The position numbers and the translations under genes are program-made. The notes under the pieces are model-generated. The model was not told the DNA's origin. It did not search any database and worked only from the letters and a program-made list of their open reading frames with translations. A stretch of 64,000 nucleotides of DNA from Enterobacter sp. kpr-6 (GTDB lineage Bacteria; Pseudomonadota; Gammaproteobacteria; Enterobacterales; Enterobacteriaceae): contig NZ_FOYH01000001.1 in NCBI RefSeq assembly GCF_900116015.1, positions 186,001 to 250,000 on the forward strand. Reading direction: 5' to 3'. Below, one piece after another: positions 57,664 through 64,000 of this stretch; position 1 is the first letter of the stretch, and every line of letters begins with the position of its first letter.

Positions 57664-58197
57664 TGAAAGCACGCCTTTAAAATCGCACGCCACCAGCCGG
57701 TACACGCAATCGTCATGAAACACCCCATTCACCCGGTACACTTTATGCAGCACATCCACCTGCACAAATCCCTGTTTCTCCAGCACCCGCTTTGAGCCGG
57801 TGTTCTCCGCCAGCACCCAGGCGTTAAGTGCCGTCACGCCGCGCTCAGCAAACGCATACTGGCAGATGCCGTGTAGCGCTTCGCTGGCGATGCCTGAGCC
57901 CTGAGCGTGAGTCGCCACGCTGTAACCCACATCCGCTTCCTGCGGGTTTTGCGTACTGATACGCAGGCCGATATCCCCCAGCGGTGTCTCCTCGTCTTTC
58001 CGGCGGATCACAAACGCGCCCCCATCCAGCAGACGGCTGTTAAATACCTGGCGAATAGCGTCTTCAGAGGTGATGTCAGCCATATACCGCATGATGGCGC
58101 TGTCCTGACGCAGGCGTAAAAAGAACGGCCAGTCGGCTTCCTGAAAAGGGGAGAGAGTCAGTCGCGGAGTTGTCAGAGTGATCATTGCCATCGCCAT
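57652..58197 (-). CDS. GNAT family N-acetyltransferase, RimJ/RimL-like
   Basis: 181 residues from the first of three closely spaced ATGs (MAMAMITLTTPRLTLSPFQE). Acetyl-CoA loop in THAQGSGIASEALHGICQYA, then GVTALNAWVLAENTGSKRVL then EKQGF, the typical RimJ/RimL pattern. Substrate unknown. The final codons (SPSP and TAA) are encoded by the repeat element. No ribosome site is strong. Absent from this spot in E. coli K-12. Confidence 0.85.
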   Translation of the reverse strand: MAMAMITLTTPRLTLSPFQEADWPFFLRLRQDSAIMRYMADITSEDAIRQVFNSRLLDGGAFVIRRKDEETPLGDIGLRISTQNPQEADVGYSVATHAQGSGIASEALHGICQYAFAERGVTALNAWVLAENTGSKRVLEKQGFVQVDVLHKVYRVNGVFHDDCVYRLVACDFKGVLSPSP

Positions 58198-58261
58198 TCC
58201 GGTGAACAGGGTTATACCTTAACACCGGAATGGCGGGCAGGGCGCTACGAATATTAGCAGG

Positions 58262-59155
58262 TCAACGCACCACGTCCGTCAGCGCTTCTTCCAGATCGTA
58301 CCAGCGGAAGCCAAAGCCGGAATCTTCGAGACGCTTGGGCAGCGCGCGCTGGCCGCCGAGCACCAGTACCGCCGATTCGCCCATCATCAGGCGCACGGCG
58401 GTGGCTGGCGCGCGCATAAACGCCGGGCGGTGCAGCGCATGGCCCAGCGCGTGGGCAAACTGTTCATTACGCACCGGGTAGGGTGAAACCATATTGAACG
58501 GGCCGCGCAGATCGTTATCCAGCAGCCAGAGAATGCCGTTAACCATATCGTCGATATGGATCCACGCCAGATATTGTCGGCCACTACCGATAGGGCCACC
58601 CAGACCTAAGCGAAAAACCGGCAGCATTTTGGCGAGGATCCCGCCTTTCGGGGAAAACACCACCCCGGTGCGCAGCAGGCAGACGCGGGTGCGATCGCTC
58701 TGTGCACCGCAGGCAATTTGCTCCCAGCGGGCACAGAGTTTATGGGTGAACTCGTTATGCGGCGGTTCTTCTTCCGTCACCACCACTTCGCCCAGATCGC
58801 CGTAGTAGCCTGCGGCGGAACCGGAAATCAGCACGGCGGGCGGCGTCTCACTGGCATGAAACAGATCGACCAGCTTCTGCGTGATCTGCCAGCGGCTGTT
58901 ACATAAACGCTGTTTTTGCGCTTCCGTCCAGCGTTTATCCGCGATAGGCTCGCCCGCCAGATTGATCACCGCGTCAATATCATTCAGGTTTTGCCGGTCA
59001 TTCAGCCCCTTCCACAGCACAACGCGGGCATCCAGCACCCCCTGCGCCTTGTCCGGGGTTCGGGTTACCACGGTAACCGTATGCCCCAGATCCAGCAGAC
59101 GTGGAATAAGATGGCGGCCTATCAGGCCCGTGCCGCCGGTAATCAAGATCCGCAT
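58262..59155 (-). CDS. yfcH: YfcH, SDR39U1-type NAD(P)-binding epimerase-like protein
   Basis: 297 residues, as in E. coli. N-terminal nucleotide motif [20 protein letters not shown], then [29 protein letters not shown] and C-terminal DUF1731 ([20 protein letters not shown]). Reaction unknown. folX lies 18 nt upstream on the same strand and yfcG before that, forming one run. Confidence 0.94.
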   Translation of the reverse strand: MRILITGGTGLIGRHLIPRLLDLGHTVTVVTRTPDKAQGVLDARVVLWKGLNDRQNLNDIDAVINLAGEPIADKRWTEAQKQRLCNSRWQITQKLVDLFHASETPPAVLISGSAAGYYGDLGEVVVTEEEPPHNEFTHKLCARWEQIACGAQSDRTRVCLLRTGVVFSPKGGILAKMLPVFRLGLGGPIGSGRQYLAWIHIDDMVNGILWLLDNDLRGPFNMVSPYPVRNEQFAHALGHALHRPAFMRAPATAVRLMMGESAVLVLGGQRALPKRLEDSGFGFRWYDLEEALTDVVR

Positions 59156-59173
59156 GCAACCTCCCGGTTGCGC

Positions 59174-59536
59174 TTAGCGTTGCCAGCTCATCGTCATCGA
59201 AACGGAGTCGGCGTAACGCAGCGCGTGAAGTTTATCGATTTCCACTTCAGCATAGGTTACCCAGTGGTGTTCCCGCGCGATGTCGAGCACATCCTGAGTT
59301 AATTTTTCCAGAAGCGAAAAACGGTTATTTTCAATGTGCTGGATAATGCTTTTGGTGATCGTCCGGTAATTCAGCGCATCGTTGATGTCTTCGCTGGCGC
59401 GGGCTTTATCGGCCGGATAGTGGATCACCACATTCACCACGATGTCCTGGCGATTGGCGATCTCTTCATTCTTAATGCCGATAAAGGTACGCAGGCGCAA
59501 ATTTTTGATACGGATAATGGCGTCAGGCTGTGACAT
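59174..59536 (-). CDS. folX: FolX, dihydroneopterin triphosphate 2'-epimerase
   Basis: 120 residues from the ATG at 59536 (GAAGGAG upstream); a longer frame starts at 59572 without support. [37 protein letters not shown] and [18 protein letters not shown] are shared with E. coli FolX and the FolB family. It epimerises dihydroneopterin triphosphate for monapterin synthesis. Confidence 0.95.
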   Translation of the reverse strand: MSQPDAIIRIKNLRLRTFIGIKNEEIANRQDIVVNVVIHYPADKARASEDINDALNYRTITKSIIQHIENNRFSLLEKLTQDVLDIAREHHWVTYAEVEIDKLHALRYADSVSMTMSWQR

Positions 59537-59587
59537 TGAATAGCTCCTTCTTGTAATAAGCCGCGCTATCATACACGAGGTTTGCGC

Positions 59588-60217
59588 CTAAATTTGCTGT
59601 GCTTTTTGCATGGCGCGTATTGTTGAGGGGCGCGTGCGGATGCGCTCATACCAGTTATAGACCGCCGGGTAATTATTGAGATCGACGCGCTGGCGCTCCC
59701 AGGCGTTGACCCACGGCCAGGCCGCGATATCTGCGATGCTGTAATGCTCGCCGCCAAGCCAGGGTACGCGCTCAAGTCGCGCGTTCAGCACACTGTAAAG
59801 TCGCTGGGTTTCCACCTGAAAACGCTCAATGGCGTAGGGAATGGGTTTCGGCGCAAAGTAATTAAAATGATGATTTTGCCCAAGCATCGGCCCCAGCCCG
59901 CCGACCTGCCAGAACAGCCACTGGAGTGTGCGGTGGCGCTCACGCAATTCGCCGCTTAACAGCTTGCCGCTTTTTTCCGCCAGATAAAGCAGGATTTCCC
60001 CGGATTCAAACAGACTCAGCGGCGCACCTCCGTCGGCAGGGGTGTGATCGACAATGGCCGGGATTTTGTTGTTCGGGGAGATTTCGAGAAAGTCGGCGCG
60101 AAACTGATCGCCTTTGCTGATATCCACGCGGATCAGGCGATAATCCAGCTCCGCTTCTTCGAGGAAAAGCGTGATTTTATGTCCGTTTGGCGTTGGGGCG
60201 TAATAGAGATCGATCAT
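59588..60217 (-). CDS. yfcG: YfcG, Nu-class glutathione transferase with disulfide reductase activity
   Basis: 209 residues from the ATG at 60217 (ACAGGAG upstream), a little shorter at the C-terminus than E. coli (215). Thioredoxin-fold start MIDLYYAPTPNGHKITLFLE, with Thr9-Asn11 binding glutathione, NKIPAIVDH and FESGEILLYLAEKSG. The helical domain carries WQVGGLGPMLGQNHHFNYFA. The ORF upstream of 60217 is not part of it. Confidence 0.93.
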   Translation of the reverse strand: MIDLYYAPTPNGHKITLFLEEAELDYRLIRVDISKGDQFRADFLEISPNNKIPAIVDHTPADGGAPLSLFESGEILLYLAEKSGKLLSGELRERHRTLQWLFWQVGGLGPMLGQNHHFNYFAPKPIPYAIERFQVETQRLYSVLNARLERVPWLGGEHYSIADIAAWPWVNAWERQRVDLNNYPAVYNWYERIRTRPSTIRAMQKAQQI

Positions 60218-60327
60218 GTCAACTCCTGTCATGGCAAAAGCCTTGCAAAGAAGTATAGGCGCACTCGTCGCTGTATGAGTTTTCCGCAGGTGACAGCGTG
60301 CACAAGACATTATACTTTTGAAAATAA

Positions 60328-60990
<663 letters not shown>

Positions 60991-61055
60991 CGCCGTAATT
61001 CCGCTATTATTAGACGGGATTTTTGGCAGGTTCAGACAATCGCAGCGCTTCGTCT

Positions 61056-61132
61056 GCAACGGGAAAAACGTTTTACGCGTAATCGCACTCAATGATCAAC
61101 GCGATATTGCACAGGTAGTGATTAATACGTAA
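61056..61132 (+). pseudogene. yfcE: C-terminal remnant of yfcE phosphodiesterase
   Basis: The frame ending at the TAA 61130-61132 reads NGKNVLRVIALNDQRDIAQV then VINT. The last residues of E. coli YfcE are, from memory, NDVLSVIALNDQSIIAQVAINP. The match covers about 22 codons, and the first 160 codons, with all metal-binding motifs, are absent between yfcF and yfcD. yfcE sits between these two genes in E. coli, so a deletion has removed nearly all of it. Confidence 0.75.
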
Positions 61133-61186
61133 CTTACCCCTCAACCAAAAACGCGCCATAAGAGCGCTTAGAGAGATGATTTCCTG

Positions 61187-61732
61187 ATGGTGGAACAACG
61201 TCAAATTGCTGGTACGGAATGGGTGGATATTGTCAGTGAAGACAATGAGGTGATTGCGCAAGCCAGCCGCGCGCAAATGCGTGCGCAGTGTCTGCGTCAT
61301 CGCGCGACCTATATCGTTGTGCACGACGGGATGGGCAAGATCCTGGTACAGCGCCGCACTGAAATTAAAGACTTTATGCCGGGTATGCTGGATGCCACGG
61401 CGGGCGGTGTCGTGCAGTCTGACGAAGTGCTCATTGATTCCGCACGTCGCGAAGCGGAAGAAGAGCTGGGTATTGCGGGCGTACCGCTGGCTGAGCACGG
61501 GCAGTTCTACTTTGAAGATGAGCACTGCCGCGTCTGGGGCGCGCTGTTTAGTTGCGTCTCACACGGGCCGTTTGCCCTTCAGGAAGAAGAAGTGAGCGAA
61601 GTGAGCTGGATGACGCCGGAAGAGATCACCGCGCGCTGTGACGAGTTCACCCCTGATTCACTCAAAGCGCTGGCACTGTGGATGAGCCGCAATGCCAACA
61701 ATGACGTGCCGAAGCTGGAAGAAGCGCAGTAA
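61187..61732 (+). CDS. yfcD: YfcD, Nudix hydrolase
   Basis: 181 residues (E. coli 180). Complete Nudix box at 74-96, from GVVQSDE to [10 protein letters not shown] (Gx5Ex7REUxEExGU). Isopentenyl-diphosphate isomerase-like sub-group; substrate not established. ATG 61187 has a weak ribosome site. It is convergent with the LacI-type gene, whose stop abuts it. Confidence 0.94.
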   Translation: MVEQRQIAGTEWVDIVSEDNEVIAQASRAQMRAQCLRHRATYIVVHDGMGKILVQRRTEIKDFMPGMLDATAGGVVQSDEVLIDSARREAEEELGIAGVPLAEHGQFYFEDEHCRVWGALFSCVSHGPFALQEEEVSEVSWMTPEEITARCDEFTPDSLKALALWMSRNANNDVPKLEEAQ

Positions 61733-62752
61733 CTAGCAACTTTCACGCAGACAAAGCGTTGAGGCAATCGGCGCTTTGTTACTCCACACCTCATCATTCA
61801 GGCGCGCCAGCAGCGCGCGTCCTGCTTCAATACCAATCTGACGATGCGGCACGGCAATAGTCGTCAGCGGTGGCTGACACACCCGGCTGACATCGCTGTC
61901 ACCAAATCCCACAATCGCTAAATCATCCGGGACTTTAATACGCCGTCGCTGACACTCGTACAGCGCACCACAGGCCAGTTCATCGGAGACGCACACCAGC
62001 GCGTCCAGCTCCGGCCACGCCAGCAAAAACTCCGGCAGTTGCGATGCCCCCGTTGAGAAGGTAGGCGGGGCCGCCGCGTTAATCACCCGGTTGGGCGACA
62101 TATGATGCCGCAGCATTGCCTTATACCAGCCCTGAAGATGCTGCTGAAAAATCCACTGTTCCTGATTAGCGCACAGCAAACCGATGTTCTGATAGCCGCG
62201 CTGGATCAGCATCTGCGTGAGTTCCTGCATCGCGGCGACGTTATCAATCCCGATATTCATATCAATGGGATCGGCGCGGGTTGCGCCAATTTCCATCACC
62301 GGAATACTGGCATTCGACAGCCAGCGGCGCACGGTTTCGCTGTGCTCCACGCTCAGTAAAATGGCGGCGGCCAGGTTTGACGCCAGCAGCGTTTCCAGCA
62401 GTTTTTCTTCCTGCTCCAGCCGGTGCTGAGACTCTGCCAGCATAATTTGATAGCCCGCCGGTTGCAGTACCTGCTGTAACCCGGCAAACATTTCAGAGCA
62501 CCCGGACTCCGCGAGATTAGGCACTACCATCGCAATGGTCCATGACGACGCTGAGGCCAGCGCGCTGGCGGCCAGATTCGGCATATATCCCAGCTCGTGC
62601 ACGGCGGCTTCGATTTTTTCCCGCAGTTTATCGGACACCTGCTCAGGCGTGCGGATCGCGCGCGAGACGGTCATCGTCCCCACGCCCGCAAGCTGCGCCA
62701 CATCAGCCAGCGTGACTTTACCGGTATTACGCCGTTTTCGGATTATAGACAT
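61733..62752 (-). CDS. LacI-family transcriptional regulator (GntR/IdnR-like)
   Basis: 339 residues. N-terminal helix-turn-helix KVTLADVAQLAGVGTMTVSR, hinge helix PNLAASALASASS, then the periplasmic-binding-like core ending CQPPLTTIAVPHRQIGIEAG. The core and hinge resemble the gluconate regulators GntR and IdnR. It lies divergent from the PTS operon, and two palindromic operators lie between them, so it probably represses the PTS genes and itself until the sugar (or its phosphate) binds. Confidence 0.88.
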   Translation of the reverse strand: MSIIRKRRNTGKVTLADVAQLAGVGTMTVSRAIRTPEQVSDKLREKIEAAVHELGYMPNLAASALASASSWTIAMVVPNLAESGCSEMFAGLQQVLQPAGYQIMLAESQHRLEQEEKLLETLLASNLAAAILLSVEHSETVRRWLSNASIPVMEIGATRADPIDMNIGIDNVAAMQELTQMLIQRGYQNIGLLCANQEQWIFQQHLQGWYKAMLRHHMSPNRVINAAAPPTFSTGASQLPEFLLAWPELDALVCVSDELACGALYECQRRRIKVPDDLAIVGFGDSDVSRVCQPPLTTIAVPHRQIGIEAGRALLARLNDEVWSNKAPIASTLCLRESC

Positions 62753-62876
62753 TCTCTATCCTGCTTAAACGCAATGATCTTAGAGGTTTTTTTCTTTGAG
62801 TTGATCCTCTCATGTAGTCCGAAGTATACGCCGGAAATCCCTGAACTTGCTGAGATCTGCAACAATGATTTTGATT

Positions 62877-62890
62877 TGATAGCGCTATCA
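62877..62890. promoter_or_regulatory. LacI-family operator 1
   Basis: TGATAGCGCTATCA, a perfect 14-bp palindrome with the central CG typical of LacI-family sites. It lies 125 nt upstream of the regulator start and 113 nt upstream of the EIIA start. Confidence 0.85.
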
Positions 62891-62910
62891 CATTTCTGAT
62901 ATGTGCCTTT

Positions 62911-62924
62911 TGATAGCGCTATCT
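62911..62924. promoter_or_regulatory. LacI-family operator 2
   Basis: TGATAGCGCTATCT, differing by one base from operator 1. Centres are 34 bp apart, about three helical turns, which suits cooperative binding. TTGTGATTATTGTCACGG just after could be a weak CRP site. Confidence 0.85.
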
Positions 62925-63002
62925 TTGTGATTATTGTCACGGTTAACTTGGTTTTCCTTGCATAAAGTTTGTGCATCATTTCTGCAACATGAGGAGAGCA
63001 AG

Positions 63003-63446
63003 GTGCTGGAAAAATGGCTGAATGACACCACGCTGCAATGCCTGGAGAGCGTCAGTGACTGGCAACAGGCACTGGAAATCTGCGCACAGCCCTTGTTAGT
63101 GGCCGGAACGATCACCGCAGACTATGTGCCCGCTATCGTCAGGCAGCATGAGACGCTGGGGCCGTATTACGTTCTGGCTCCCGGTCTGGCGATGCCACAT
63201 GCCCGCCCGGAAGAGGGCGCAGTGGGATTAGGTTTGTCGCTGCTGAAATTACAGCGTGGTGTGGCATTCCAGTCAGAGGATTTTGATCCGGTCGATCTGA
63301 TTATTATGCTTGCCGCGCCAGATAAACACAGCCATATCGAAATGATCGCCGCGCTTGCGGAATTATTTTCCAGCGAAAGTGATATGGAGGAATTACACCA
63401 GGCAAACAGCCGGGAGGAAATAAAAAACATTATTCAACGATTCTGA
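63003..63446 (+). CDS. PTS EIIA component, mannitol/fructose (ascorbate) type
   Basis: 147 residues from the GTG at 63003, which follows GAGGAGAGCAAG; the frame extends 23 codons up without a site. Phosphorylation site His66 in APGLAMPHARPEEG. It passes phosphate from HPr to EIIB. First gene of a three-part PTS operon that runs off the right edge. The ascorbate (UlaABC) family fits the order A-B-C best; the true substrate is unknown. Confidence 0.9.
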   Translation: MLEKWLNDTTLQCLESVSDWQQALEICAQPLLVAGTITADYVPAIVRQHETLGPYYVLAPGLAMPHARPEEGAVGLGLSLLKLQRGVAFQSEDFDPVDLIIMLAAPDKHSHIEMIAALAELFSSESDMEELHQANSREEIKNIIQRF

Positions 63447-63526
63447 TTTATACGCATTAGTCATGTTTTACATTACGCATTTACTGCGTGATGCGCCTGT
63501 ACTCTACCCTACAAAAGGTGACAATA

Positions 63527-63799
63527 ATGAAAATTATGGCAATTTGCGGCTCCGGCCTGGGCAGCAGTTTTATGGTCGAAATGAATATTAAAAAAGTGCT
63601 TAAAAAGCTGAATATCGAAGCTGAAGTCGAGCACTCGGATCTCTCCTCCGCCACGCCCGGTGCGGCTGATGTCTTCGTCATGGCGAAAGATATCGCCTCC
63701 AGCGCCAGCGTGCCTGAAAGCCAGTTAGTGGTTATCAACAACATTATCGATATTAACGAGCTGGAAGCGAAAATAGCCGCTTTCTTTGCCAACCGGTAA
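63527..63799 (+). CDS. PTS EIIB component, ascorbate/galactitol type
   Basis: 90 residues from the ATG at 63527 (AAAAGGTG upstream). Phosphocysteine Cys7 in KIMAICGSGLGSSFMVE, the P-loop-like turn of the UlaB/GatB fold; DVFVMAKDIASS follows. It takes phosphate from EIIA. Confidence 0.9.
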   Translation: MKIMAICGSGLGSSFMVEMNIKKVLKKLNIEAEVEHSDLSSATPGAADVFVMAKDIASSASVPESQLVVINNIIDINELEAKIAAFFANR

Positions 63800-63821
63800 T
63801 TATTGAGTGAAAGAGGCGAAT

Positions 63822-64000
63822 ATGTTTATTCTCGATACACTGAATTTCGTCGTTGATATTCTGAAAGTGCCATCAGTGCTGGTAGGTTTAATTGCGCTGA
63901 TTGGCCTTGTGGCACAGAAAAAATCGTTTTCCGACGTCGTGAAAGGCACAGTTAAAACCATTCTGGGGTTTATTGTTCTCGGCGGCGGGGCGACGGTATT
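63822..64000 (+). CDS. PTS EIIC component, UlaA/SgaT-like (partial, right edge)
   Basis: 59 codons are visible. FILDTLNFVVDILKVPSVLV then GLIALIGLVAQKK and VKGTVKTILGFIVLGGGAT match the N-terminus of UlaA-type ascorbate permeases. AGAGGCG precedes the ATG. It continues outside the window. Confidence 0.85.
   Translation, partial: MFILDTLNFVVDILKVPSVLVGLIALIGLVAQKKSFSDVVKGTVKTILGFIVLGGGATV

Overview
The window is chromosomal DNA of a member of the Enterobacteriaceae. Gene content and order from about 3.7 kb to 61.7 kb match the E. coli K-12 region from argW/yfdC through fadL, fadIJ, aroC, mnmC, fabB, pdxB, truA, accD, folC, purF, argT-hisJQMP and folX to yfcD, and most products have the E. coli length to within a few residues. 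The genus cannot be fixed from sequence alone; an Enterobacter/Lelliottia/Leclercia-type organism is plausible.

Layout. (1) 1-3.72 kb is accessory DNA on the 3' side of tRNA-Arg(CCU) argW. It holds an edge-cut ORF, a membrane-anchored coiled-coil T5orf172 (GIY-YIG-like) protein, a NERD nuclease-superfamily-1 helicase fusion, and a decayed fragment of a type VI secretion VasL/TssA-like gene. (2) 3.75-17.5 kb is core: yfdC, mlaA, fadL, yfcZ, fadIJ, sixA, smrB, prmB, aroC, mepA, yfcA, epmC, yfcL. FadR operators are visible at fadL and fadI. (3) 17.5-36.0 kb is an AT-rich block inserted between the convergent genes yfcL and mnmC. It carries a full Tad/Flp (type IVc) pilus locus: flp, cpaB, cpaC, cpaE/tadZ, cpaF/tadA, tadBCD, tadV, tadE, tadF, tadG and a VirB1-type transglycosylase. 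Interleaved with these are three Roadblock/LC7-type proteins, a protein with an internal duplication, and a small Ras/MglA/CvnD-like GTPase. An OpgB-like phosphoglycerol transferase paralogue follows. (4) 36.0-61.7 kb is core again: mnmC, fabB (FadR and FabR sites), yfcJ, a 6-phospho-beta-glucosidase, flk, pdxB, usg, truA, dedA, accD, folC, dedD, cvpA (PurR box), purF, ubiX, argT, hisJQMP, a GNAT gene, yfcH, folX, yfcG, yfcF, yfcD. Only the last codons of yfcE survive. (5) 61.7-64.0 kb is a LacI-family regulator divergent from an ascorbate/galactitol-type PTS operon (EIIA, EIIB, start of EIIC), with two near-identical operators between them.

The most interesting part is the Tad locus. A GTPase next to a Roadblock/LC7 protein resembles the MglA/MglB polarity switch and the actinobacterial Cvn 'conservon' G-protein modules. 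Finding this set inside and just after an enterobacterial Tad operon suggests a G-protein switch that controls assembly, position or activity of the pilus. This is inference from gene content. A second candidate system is the T5orf172/NERD-helicase pair beside argW, which has the look of an anti-phage module.

Three long intergenic inverted-repeat elements of one family (about 50.06, 52.42 and 57.53 kb) lie immediately after the stop codons of dedD, purF and hisP. The third also supplies the stop codon of the convergent GNAT gene. All family assignments come from reading translated sequence and remembered homologues; no database search was run.
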